A DNA stretch of 64,000 bases from RYN-230 sp036497945 (GTDB taxonomy: Bacteria > Actinomycetota > Actinomycetes > Streptosporangiales > Streptosporangiaceae), in NCBI GenBank assembly GCA_036497945.1, contig DASXIN010000155.1, forward strand, positions 1 through 64,000, in the 5' to 3' direction. The notes beneath the pieces are model-generated. The model was given only the letters and a program-made list of their open reading frames with translations. It made no database searches and was not told the DNA's origin. This document shows positions 35,848 to 42,701 of the stretch, piece after piece. Position 1 is the stretch's first letter, and each line of letters begins with the position of its first letter. Made by a program: the position numbers and the translations under genes.

Positions 35848-35989
35848 GCTGACCAGCATGAGCGCAGGCCCGCGGCCGACCGGAACCGGGGGCTGGCTGA
35901 CCCCGGGCCGTAGGCGTACTGCACCGCGTCAGCGCCTTCCACCGCGGGCTGCGAGGATCTTTCCGTCGGCTACCGAGCAGGAGGCACAG

Positions 35990-37066
35990 TTGTTCGTCTT
36001 GGGCCCCAACCAGCTGCAGCGGTTCTACCAGGGTGGCGCGGAGATCGCGGGTTTCCGCGGGCTCGGCGCGGCGGCTGACGGCCCGGAGGACTGGGTCGCG
36101 TCGACCACGACCGCGTTCGGCGAGCAGCAGGCCGGGCTGAGCCGGCTGCCCGACGGCCGGCTGCTGGCCGATGCCATCGGCCAGCAGCCGGAGTGGTTCC
36201 TCGGTGCCGAGCACGTCGCGGCCTACGGCACCGATACCGGCCTGCTGGTCAAGCTGCTCGACGCCGGCCAGCGGCTGCCAGTGCACTGCCACCCGGACCA
36301 GGCCTACAGCCAGGCCCAGCTCGGCTGCCCGCACGGCAAGACAGAAGCATGGGTCGTGCTGCACGCGGGCGCCGCCGATGCCTGTGTCTACCTGGGCTTC
36401 CGCGACGACATCCCGGCCGGCGTGCTGGCCGGCTGGGTGGCCAGCCAGGACGTTCCCGCGCTGGTCGGCGCGCTGCACCAGGTGCCGGTCGCCCCCGGGG
36501 ACAGCGTGCTGGTGCCGGCCGGCACCCCGCACGCCATCGGCCCCGGCGTGTTCCTGGCCGAACTGCAGGAGCCAACCGACCTGTCCATCCTGCTGGAATG
36601 GCGCGGCTTCCTGGACGACGCGACGGAAGCTGGCAGCCTCGGCCTGGGCTACCCAAACGTGCTCGCGGCCGTGGACCGCTCCGGGTGGAGCCCGGACCGG
36701 CTGGCCGGGATGTGCCGCCGGCCGGGATCACCCGGCGCACGCGATGGCGTCACCCGGCTGCTCCCGCCCGCCGCTGACCCCTTCTTCCGGGCTGAACTAC
36801 TCCAGCCGGGCAAGGACCTTGAGGTGCCGGCCAGCTATGCGGTCTGGATCGTGGCCCGCGGCGCCGGGACCCTGGTTACTGAGCACGGCGGCACGCTGCC
36901 GTTGCGCCGCGGCATGACCGTGCTCGTCCCCCATGCTGACGGACCGGCCCAGCTCACCGGCGACGTCCAGGTCATCCGCTGCCTGCCGCCCAGATCCGTA
37001 ACTCGAGCGGGTGATTTTGGGCAGCCGGAAGGAGCCGCCACGTGCACCCATCCCAAAGCTGGGTAA
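35990..37066 (+). CDS. Mannose-6-phosphate isomerase, type I
   Basis: The 358-residue metalloisomerase has its zinc ligands in LPVHCHPDQAYSQAQLG and GKTEAWVVL and a further His in PAGTPHAIGPG, the type I phosphomannose isomerase pattern. The start is TTG 35990 with AGGAGG 5 bases upstream; the open frame reaching back to 35540 is only antisense to pfkB. It is divergent from the kinase operon, with 142 bases between start codons, and probably converts an aldose phosphate into the ketose phosphate used by that operon. Confidence 0.87.
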   Translation: MFVLGPNQLQRFYQGGAEIAGFRGLGAAADGPEDWVASTTTAFGEQQAGLSRLPDGRLLADAIGQQPEWFLGAEHVAAYGTDTGLLVKLLDAGQRLPVHCHPDQAYSQAQLGCPHGKTEAWVVLHAGAADACVYLGFRDDIPAGVLAGWVASQDVPALVGALHQVPVAPGDSVLVPAGTPHAIGPGVFLAELQEPTDLSILLEWRGFLDDATEAGSLGLGYPNVLAAVDRSGWSPDRLAGMCRRPGSPGARDGVTRLLPPAADPFFRAELLQPGKDLEVPASYAVWIVARGAGTLVTEHGGTLPLRRGMTVLVPHADGPAQLTGDVQVIRCLPPRSVTRAGDFGQPEGAATCTHPKAG

Positions 37067-37120
37067 AGGCACGCTAAACCCCCAGCAGAAGGAGCAGGAA
37101 TCCCGCACAAGGAGGACAGC

Positions 37121-38308
37121 ATGACGGCCACGACCGACCTCACCATCCGCCCGTTCGAGGTCCACATGCGTGACGAGGACTTGGGCGACCTGCAGCGGCG
37201 CATCGCGGCTACCCGCTGGCCGAGCCAGGAGCTGGTGGCCGATCGCTCGCAGGGCGTGCAGCTGGCCACGAGTCAGCAGCTCGCCCGCTACTGGGCGACC
37301 GACTACGACTGGCGCGCGTGCGAGGCGAAACTGAACGTGCTGCCGCAGTTCACGACCGACATCGACGGGGTGAACATCCACTTCATCCACGTGAAGTCAC
37401 CGCACCCGGACGCGTTGCCGCTGATCATGACGCACGGCTGGCCCGGCTCGGTGATCGAGCTGCTCGGATCCGTCGGCCTGCTCACCGACCCGACCGCGCA
37501 CGGCGGACGTGCCGAGGACGCGTTCGACCTCGTGCTGCCGTCGCTGCCCGGCTACGGCTTCTCCGGCGAGCCGACTGAGGTCGGCTGGGATCCCGGCCGC
37601 GTCGCACGCGCCTGGGCCGAGCTGATGCGCCGCCTCGGCTACACCCGGTACGTCGCCCAGGGCGGCGACGTGGGCGCCTCCGTCACCGACGCGATGGGCC
37701 GCCAGGGCCCCCAGGGGCTGGCCGGCATCCACATGAACTTGCTCGTGACGGCGCTGGGCGGCGGCCCCATGCCAGCAGACACCGAACAGGAACGCGCGGC
37801 GCTCGAGCAGACCAAGACCTTCCGGGCGAGCGGCTTCGGCTACTTCCTGGAGCAGGCCACCCGGCCGCAGACGATCGGTTACGCCCTGCTGGATTCACCC
37901 GTCGCGCTGGCAGCCTGGATGCTCGACCACGACACCGATGCCTACCAGAAGATCTCCCGCGCCTTCGTCGACGGGCAGCCGTCCGGGGGTCTCACCCGGG
38001 ACCACATCCTCGACAACATCACGGTGTACTGGTTGACCGGCACCGGGGCCTCGGCGGCCCGCTCGTACTGGGAGAGCGGACGAGCCCAAGCCCAGGCGGC
38101 CGGCCAGCCTCCTCCGCAGGTCAAGGTTCCGGTCGGCTTCACCACGTTCCCTGACGAGATCTTCCGGGCCCCGCGCAGCTGGGTCGAATTGGGCTACCCC
38201 ACCCTCGCCTACTTCCACGAGGCCGACAAGGGCGGCCACTTCGCCGCCTGGGAACAACCCGAGCTGTTCGCAACCGAGATCCGGGCGGCGTTCCAGCCGC
38301 TGCGCTAA
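37121..38308 (+). CDS. Epoxide hydrolase (EHN-domain alpha/beta hydrolase)
   Basis: The first about 110 residues are the epoxide hydrolase N-terminal domain (IRPFEVHMRDEDLGDLQRRIAATRWP). The hydrolase core follows with HGWPGSVIELL (oxyanion), the nucleophile Asp in YVAQGGDVGASV (about residue 186) and the catalytic His in KGGHFAAWEQPELF. The length of 395 residues is standard. AAGGAGG is 7 bases before the ATG. Enzymes of this type add water to epoxides. It is a single gene next to the mobile islet. Confidence 0.92.
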   Translation: MTATTDLTIRPFEVHMRDEDLGDLQRRIAATRWPSQELVADRSQGVQLATSQQLARYWATDYDWRACEAKLNVLPQFTTDIDGVNIHFIHVKSPHPDALPLIMTHGWPGSVIELLGSVGLLTDPTAHGGRAEDAFDLVLPSLPGYGFSGEPTEVGWDPGRVARAWAELMRRLGYTRYVAQGGDVGASVTDAMGRQGPQGLAGIHMNLLVTALGGGPMPADTEQERAALEQTKTFRASGFGYFLEQATRPQTIGYALLDSPVALAAWMLDHDTDAYQKISRAFVDGQPSGGLTRDHILDNITVYWLTGTGASAARSYWESGRAQAQAAGQPPPQVKVPVGFTTFPDEIFRAPRSWVELGYPTLAYFHEADKGGHFAAWEQPELFATEIRAAFQPLR

Positions 38309-38365
38309 CCGGGATCTCCCAAGTCACGCGGCATAACGTCCGGGCTGAAAGGGTGACTTCACACG

Positions 38366-38388
38366 GTGGGGCGGGTGGGGCTCGAACC
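38366..38388 (+). repeat. Distal copy of the tRNA 3' end (attachment-site remnant)
   Basis: These 23 bases are identical, in the same orientation, to 41037-41059, which cover the 3' end, acceptor strand and part of the T-arm of the tRNA gene. The remaining tRNA sequence is absent, so this is not a second tRNA. Such displaced 3' ends mark the far end of elements integrated into tRNA genes. Confidence 0.7.
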
Positions 38389-38408
38389 GTGTTCCAGCCG
38401 ATTTAGGA

Positions 38409-38469
38409 GCTCTTCGAAGTTAACCGGGATAGTGTCGCGATCCGTTGACAGCGCGTGATTGCTGGAGGG
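38409..38469 (+). repeat. Left terminal inverted repeat
   Basis: Begins GCTCTTCGAAGTTAACC and matches the reverse complement of 39652-39712 at 58 of 61 positions. Confidence 0.8.
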
Positions 38470-38768
38470 ACGCGGGCGCGCTGGCGGTGACGCGGGGGAA
38501 CTTGCGTCCGTGTGGCGCGGTGATCAAGACGCCCGCGGCTCCTGGGATCATGGATCTTCCGAGGGACACATGATCAGCAGAGAGTCGCGGGCATTGTGGC
38601 CGAGGATACGGCAGAGCAGATCACCTCTGGTAACCGGGCGGCTACCAGATCCGGGTTAACGTCGGGGAGCCGCGATACTACGGCGGTAGCTGCCGTCCCG
38701 CCAGCATGTGATCCCGCACCTGGCCGGCTCACGCTCCAGCCACGGGCGTCTTGTGATTCACTGACGGC

Positions 38769-39344
38769 GTGGCTCGCGAGGAAGAGGTCATCGAGTTCGC
38801 GTCGGGTGCGGCCTTTGAGGAGTGGATCGCGGCGCATCATTCCACCTGTCCGGGGATCTGGCTGAAGCTCCGCAAGAAGGGCTGCGGCGTGGACTGCCTG
38901 GACTACGCTCAGGCTCTCGACGTGGCACTGTGCTATGGCTGGATCGACGGCCACAAGGACAAGTTCGACGACTCCTGCTGGCTCCAGCGATTCACCCCCC
39001 GCACGCCGCGCAGCAAGTGGTCCAAGGTCAACCGGGAGAAGGCCAGCGCCCTCATCGAGCAGGGGCGGATGCGGGCGCCGGGGATGGCGGAGGTCGAGCG
39101 CGCAAAGGCGGACGGCCGCTGGGACGCCGCCTACGCTGGGTCGAAGACCGCCACTGTGCCCGAAGACCTCGCGGTGGCGCTGGCGGCCAGCCCCGCCGCA
39201 GCCGAGTTTTTCGCGACTCTCGACAGCCAGAACCGGTACTCGATCCTCTACCGGGTGCAGGACGCCAAGAAGCCGGAAACCCGAGCGCGCCGGATCCAGA
39301 AGTTCGTCGAGATGCTGGCCCAGCATCAGAAGATCCACACCTGA
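38769..39344 (+). CDS. YdeI/OmpD-associated family protein
   Basis: The 191-residue protein has the family pattern throughout: FEEWIAAHHSTCPGIWLKLRKKG, LDYAQALDVALCYGWIDGHKDK, the FTPRTPRSKWSKVNREKA motif (about 75-92) and RMRAPGMAEVERAK, ending in a helical C-terminal segment with RARRIQKFVEML. Relatives are described as bacteriocin-protection or OmpD-associated proteins; the biochemical role is unclear. It is the only intact gene inside the TIR-bounded element, so it is a passenger gene. The start is GTG without a strong ribosome site. Confidence 0.87.
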   Translation: MAREEEVIEFASGAAFEEWIAAHHSTCPGIWLKLRKKGCGVDCLDYAQALDVALCYGWIDGHKDKFDDSCWLQRFTPRTPRSKWSKVNREKASALIEQGRMRAPGMAEVERAKADGRWDAAYAGSKTATVPEDLAVALAASPAAAEFFATLDSQNRYSILYRVQDAKKPETRARRIQKFVEMLAQHQKIHT

Positions 39345-39526
39345 CCTAGCGGCCCGCAGAGCCCGGGGAGCTTATCTGCGGGAATGCCACCGTCCGGGCA
39401 GCGGGGCGCGATGCCAGACCGGGCGAAGAGCATGGCAGCGGGAGAACCGGCGCACCGCGCCCCGGCCACGATCACGTCACAGTCCGCGAAGAACCACTTC
39501 CCAGGCGCTCGCGCGCCACAGGGCAC
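39326..39526 (-). pseudogene. Fragment of an FAD-dependent monooxygenase
   Basis: The frame contains DCDVIVAGARCAGSPAAMLFARSG, the FAD-binding beta-alpha-beta start of geranylgeranyl-reductase/PHBH-like flavoproteins, followed by PDGGIPADKL where complete proteins have the conserved D.ATFPSDT-like segment. The remaining about 350 residues are absent. It is convergent with the YdeI gene inside the mobile element. Confidence 0.6.
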
Positions 39527-39651
39527 GCAGGCCCGGGCGCCTCGACGGCAACGGCCGGCTGCCGCTTCCAGCCGCAGTCTCGAGCGCCGCGACCGCCGCG
39601 GCGAGGGCCGCGAGCGGCCTGTCAGCGGCGTCCGCTGGGTGACCGGCTACG

Positions 39652-39712
39652 CCCTCCAGCAGTCACGCGCTGTCAACGGATCGCAACACGATCCCGGTTA
39701 ACTTCGAAGAGC
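39652..39712 (-). repeat. Right terminal inverted repeat
   Basis: Reverse-complement partner of 38409-38469 (three mismatches). It is immediately followed by the right copy of the 9-bp target duplication. Confidence 0.8.
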
Positions 39713-39905
39713 CGATTTAGGCACCTATTGGGCATGGCTCAGTGCGTGTCTTGATGCTTACGTGTCAGATAGAAGCCTGTGTTATCTCCTCTGGCTAAAG
39801 TTGTTGCCCGTCATGTCCGCACTTCCGGGCCAGTAACCAATGCGCTGACGATTATGCGCTCAAACTCCCTTACCTCGACCACCAGTCGGGACATACCTTG
39901 AACGC

Positions 39906-40328
39906 ATGGACGTACGGACACATGAAGACGTCGCCGCGGCGGCGGCCGCGCATAGCGAACTCGGTCACGAGTACGACGGCGCCCTGGCCGAGGGGCTGAT
40001 CGAAAGGATCAGCTCGGAGATCGACAAGCAGGTAGACGCTCGGCTGGCGCAGCGCGGCATCGAGCCCAGCCGAGCAGCATGGGCCAACGTCGCCATGGGC
40101 CTAGGCTCGGTCGGGCTCGGTATCGGCGCGACGGCGGTGACGCTGCATTCCTTCTCCAACACCCACGCCGTACCCAAGGCAGCAGTCAATCTGGGCCCAT
40201 TCCATGCATCCGTCATGTCAACCGCTACTTCGATCAGTACCGCCCAGGTGTTCCTTGTCGTGCTGATCTGGGTTGTCATTGCGGTCGTCAACGTCGCCTA
40301 CGCCCGCCGTCGTCCAGATCGTCCTTAG
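39906..40328 (+). CDS. Small membrane protein of unknown function
   Basis: The 140-residue protein has an acidic N-terminal helix containing ELGHEYDGALAEGLIERISSEIDKQVDARLAQ (in two parts), a pattern seen in many actinobacterial membrane proteins. Two hydrophobic segments follow (VAMGLGSVGLGIGATAVTL and AQVFLVVLIWVVIAVVNVAYA) and a basic tail RRRPDRP. The preceding 190 bases are relatively AT-rich. It lies inside the tRNA-anchored islet. No function is assigned. Confidence 0.75.
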   Translation: MDVRTHEDVAAAAAAHSELGHEYDGALAEGLIERISSEIDKQVDARLAQRGIEPSRAAWANVAMGLGSVGLGIGATAVTLHSFSNTHAVPKAAVNLGPFHASVMSTATSISTAQVFLVVLIWVVIAVVNVAYARRRPDRP

Positions 40329-40433
40329 GAACCTCAGGGCCTCAACGGTCTGATGCTCATCACCGGCAGGCCCGGGCGGTGATCCTCTCGATGCGAACGA
40401 TCTGCATGGGAGACATGCACAACGACGCTGGCA

Positions 40434-40919
40434 TCATGCCTGGCGGATACGTTGGCCACTGATCTGGCTGGGATTCACCCGCATGAAGTGCTCGGGTTCG
40501 CCCTCCACCCACGACTCAAGGCCGAGGTGGGCGATCGCTGCACGCTCGGCCTCGGTGTCTATGTGATGGGCAGCGCCCTGGACGAGCACCACCCATCCCG
40601 CCCGCGCTTCGGGATCAGACTGGTCGACCTCCACAGCGACCTTGTACTCGGCATACGCGATACCAGTACGCAAGTCCTCTTCCGTGAAGGTGGTCCGGTA
40701 GGTGCGGAAAACGACCGATCCTTCATGGATCTTGTACTCGGACGGCACCGCCACCGGCCCATACCGGCTGTTGTAAACCAGGCGCCCGATCTTTGCGGTG
40801 CTGAGCAACTCCATGCATTCGGCCTCATCCAAGCGTTCCACCACGCGCCGGGCATTCACTCCCGAGCCGGGCGAAGCGGAATCAGTAGGAGAACTGAGGT
40901 CGGCTTTGTTATCCGGCAT
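40434..40919 (-). CDS. Pyridoxamine 5'-phosphate oxidase-like flavoprotein
   Basis: The 161-residue protein has a disordered N-terminus of about 20 residues, then the split-barrel pattern LDEAECMELLSTAKIGRLVYNSRYGPVAVPSEYKI, VAVEVDQSDPEARAGWVVLVQGAAH and a final EHFMRVNPSQISGQRI. The RVNPxxISGRRI-like end is typical of actinobacterial PPOX proteins that bind FMN or F420. It is the gene nearest to the tRNA inside the islet. Confidence 0.88.
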   Translation of the reverse strand: MPDNKADLSSPTDSASPGSGVNARRVVERLDEAECMELLSTAKIGRLVYNSRYGPVAVPSEYKIHEGSVVFRTYRTTFTEEDLRTGIAYAEYKVAVEVDQSDPEARAGWVVLVQGAAHHIDTEAERAAIAHLGLESWVEGEPEHFMRVNPSQISGQRIRQA

Positions 40920-41036
40920 AGCTCTACACCCTAGCCACCGCCCCTGGCGAAGGGTAACCGCGCACGCATGTGCCTAGGGTCTCGTCCTTGACCTGCCGCG
41001 CGGCAGTTCACAGGGCACAACCTGCGGCTTCAATGA

Positions 41037-41059
41037 GTGGGGCGGGTGGGGCTCGAACC
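41037..41059 (+). repeat. tRNA-side copy of the 23-bp direct repeat
   Basis: The 3' end of the tRNA gene, plus one flanking base, is identical to 38366-38388. Integration at this sequence keeps the tRNA intact, as is usual for tRNA-targeting integrases. Confidence 0.7.
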
Positions 41060-41111
41060 CACGACCGACGGATTATGAGTCCGCTGCTCTGACCGGCTGA
41101 GCTACCGCCCC
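41038..41111 (-). tRNA. tRNA with CAT anticodon (elongator Met or Ile2)
   Basis: A complete cloverleaf can be drawn: 7-bp acceptor stem GGGGCGG/CCGCCCC with discriminator A, a D-arm GCTC/GAGC, an anticodon loop CTCATAA (anticodon CAT) and a T-arm GTGGG-TTCGAGC-CCCAC. CCA is not encoded. CAT is used by elongator Met, initiator Met and lysidine-modified Ile2 tRNAs. The fully paired acceptor end excludes initiator; Met against Ile2 I cannot settle by eye. Confidence 0.92.
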
Positions 41112-41140
41112 GGACAACAGCGCCTGAACATTACAGCAGA

Positions 41141-41164
41141 CGCTGCCGCCTCGGTGCGGCAGCG
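41141..41164 (-). terminator. Terminator of the conservon operon
   Basis: A perfect 9-bp stem (CGCTGCCGC/GCGGCAGCG) with a 6-base loop lies 17 bases past the stop codon of the last conservon gene. Confidence 0.6.
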
Positions 41165-41181
41165 CCTGCTGTGGCCGCGGC

Positions 41182-41784
41182 TTAGCGAGCGCTCAGCTGC
41201 ATGGCCATGGCGTGCTCGACCAGCGCGATGAGCGTCGCCTTAGTGGACTTCCGGCCGCGCGCGTCGCAATTCACCACCGGGACGTTCGGGCTGACCGACA
41301 GGGCCTCCTGCACGTCCTGCACACCGTGCGGGAACTCACCGTGGAAGCCGTTGATGGCCACGATGAACGGCAGGCCCGCGGTCTCGAAGTAGTCCACCGC
41401 CGGGAAAGAGTCGGCCAGTCGGCGGGTGTCCACCAGCACCACGGCGCCGATCGCGCCCTGGATCAGGTCGTCCCACATGAACCAGAACCGGTGCTGTCCA
41501 GGCGTGCCGAACAGGTACAGGATCAACCCGGCGTCCAGCGTGACCCGGCCGAAGTCCATGGCCACCGTGGTCGTCGTCTTGTCCGGTACCGCCGACAGAT
41601 CATCAACGCCAGCGCTCGCTGAGGTCATGACTGCTTCGGTGGTCAGCGGCGTGATCTCGGACACCGATCCGACGAATGTGGTCTTACCGACGCCGAAGCC
41701 ACCCGCGACGACGATCTTGACCGACGTCATCGCGGCGGTATCCCCAGCCGTGCCCCGCACGGGACTAGAGCTTGCGAAGTCCAC
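41182..41784 (-). CDS. cvnD: Conservon GTPase (CvnD type)
   Basis: The 200-residue small GTPase has the P-loop GGFGVGKTTFVGSVSEI, the switch-region Thr in TEAVMTSAS, the DxxG-equivalent LFGTPGQHRFWFMWDDL and a VAINGFHG segment instead of canonical NKxD, all features of the MglA-like CvnD proteins. The GTG start at 41784 gives the family opening VDFASSS and overlaps the DUF742 gene by 20 bases; AAAGGG lies just upstream. It would switch states with the roadblock protein under control of the CvnA kinase-like protein at the membrane. Confidence 0.93.
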   Translation of the reverse strand: MDFASSSPVRGTAGDTAAMTSVKIVVAGGFGVGKTTFVGSVSEITPLTTEAVMTSASAGVDDLSAVPDKTTTTVAMDFGRVTLDAGLILYLFGTPGQHRFWFMWDDLIQGAIGAVVLVDTRRLADSFPAVDYFETAGLPFIVAINGFHGEFPHGVQDVQEALSVSPNVPVVNCDARGRKSTKATLIALVEHAMAMQLSAR

Positions 41785-42196
41785 TGAGCACCCTTTCGAG
41801 CAGGTTGAGATCTGGGCGGCCATGTGCATGGTCCAGCTGGTGCACCCGGACAAGCCCTTCCACCGCCATGTCAGCGACGAGGACACGGGCTACGCCCAGG
41901 GGCATCCTGAGCACGGCCGAGATCTCCGCCACTGAACGCCAATCGCGGCAGAACCCGAGGATAGCTTGGCATTCCGGGCTCAGGCTCGACAGATCCCGCG
42001 CCTCATAGTGAGACGCGGCCACCATCGCCTCGATCTGGAGCTGGTACCGGGGCTTCGTCCGGCCCCCGGTAACCGCATATGGCCGGACCAATCCGCTCCC
42101 AGAAGGTTCGGCCCCACGTGAACGCTTTCCGCCGCCGGATCCGGAGCCACGCTGGCCCTCCGTCGGCGGCCAGTCATCCAGGCCGGGGCCGGACAA
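41765..42196 (-). CDS. cvnC: Conservon DUF742 protein (CvnC type)
   Basis: After a disordered Gly/Ser/Arg-rich N-terminus of about 35 residues, the DUF742 domain reads LVRPYAVTGGRTKPRY, LSSLSPECQAILGFCRDWRSVAEISAVLRMPLGVARVLVADM (in two parts) and the end LLERVLSGLRKL. The last part looks like a winged helix. TTG 42196 has AGGAG 7 bases upstream. Third gene of the cvn operon. Confidence 0.92.
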   Translation of the reverse strand: MSGPGLDDWPPTEGQRGSGSGGGKRSRGAEPSGSGLVRPYAVTGGRTKPRYQLQIEAMVAASHYEARDLSSLSPECQAILGFCRDWRSVAEISAVLRMPLGVARVLVADMAVEGLVRVHQLDHAHGRPDLNLLERVLSGLRKL

Positions 42197-42211
42197 CGGT
42201 CTCTCCTGTCA

Positions 42212-42634
42212 CTATCTGCCATCCTCCGACCGCAGCGCCCCGCGCATGTCAGGCGTCAGGGCGCGGCCAACGCGCTCCACCATGAGCGCCATCTCGTAGG
42301 CCACCAGGCCCATGTCACAGTCGGCGGACGCGAGCACAGCAAGGCTCGATCCGTCGCTGATAGCCATCACTAGCAGCAGGCCCCGCTGCATCTCAACGAC
42401 CGTCTGGGTGACCGGCCCGCCTTCGAAGACCCGTGACGCGCCCTGCGTCAGGCTGGTCAACCCAGAGGTCACCGCCGCGAGCTGGTCCACGCGGTCGGCC
42501 GGGAAGCCGTTCGAGAACGCCAGGGGCAGCCCGTCTGACGAGACCACGATGGCATGCGCGACGGACGGGACCCTTTCCACGAAGTTCGTGACCAGCCAGT
42601 TCAGGTCCTGGATGGGACGGGTTAGCGGACTCAC
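42212..42634 (-). CDS. cvnB: Conservon roadblock/LC7 protein (CvnB type)
   Basis: The 140-residue protein is a single roadblock/LC7 domain: LNWLVTNFVERVPSVAHAIVVSSDGLPLAFS, then VVEMQRGLLLVMAISDGSSLAVLAS and MALMVERVGRALTP. These proteins pair with MglA-like GTPases, here CvnD. GTG 42634 has AAAGGAGGG 6 bases upstream and is preferred over ATG 42688. It starts 67 bases after the cvnA stop. Confidence 0.93.
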   Translation of the reverse strand: MSPLTRPIQDLNWLVTNFVERVPSVAHAIVVSSDGLPLAFSNGFPADRVDQLAAVTSGLTSLTQGASRVFEGGPVTQTVVEMQRGLLLVMAISDGSSLAVLASADCDMGLVAYEMALMVERVGRALTPDMRGALRSEDGR

Positions 42635-42701
42635 GAACCCTCCTTTCTCGGCGACCCCACCATAAGAAGCTTCAGCACCTGCAGCCATCCCGCGCTACCC
42701 C

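Larger units (their letters stand above)
38309..38768. other. Gene-free left flank of the mobile islet
   Basis: This 460-base stretch contains the partial tRNA copy (38366-38388), the target duplication (38399-38407) and the left inverted repeat (38409-38469). The remaining about 300 bases inside the element have several short frames in different phases and no ribosome sites, so I see no gene there. Confidence 0.6.
38408..39712. mobile_element. TIR-bounded element carrying a YdeI-type gene
   Basis: The ends are 61-bp inverted repeats (38409-38469 and 39652-39712) with three mismatches. They are flanked by a direct repeat CGATTTAGG at 38399-38407 and 39713-39721, with one extra base on the left, which fits a 9-bp target duplication. 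No transposase gene is visible in the 1.3 kb, so the element seems non-autonomous. It contains an intact YdeI/OmpD-associated gene and a flavoprotein remnant. It lies within the tRNA-anchored islet and inserted after or during its formation. Confidence 0.7.

Noticed and set aside
35842..35860. Palindromic CAGCATGCTG/CATGCTGACCAGCATG near the pfkB start as an operator
   Set aside because: It lies in the first codons and is explained by two ATGCTG repeats in coding sequence. There is no promoter next to it.
38366..38388. A second tRNA gene at the islet's left end
   Set aside because: Only the 3' acceptor strand and part of the T-arm are present; the anticodon arm, D-arm and 5' acceptor strand are missing.
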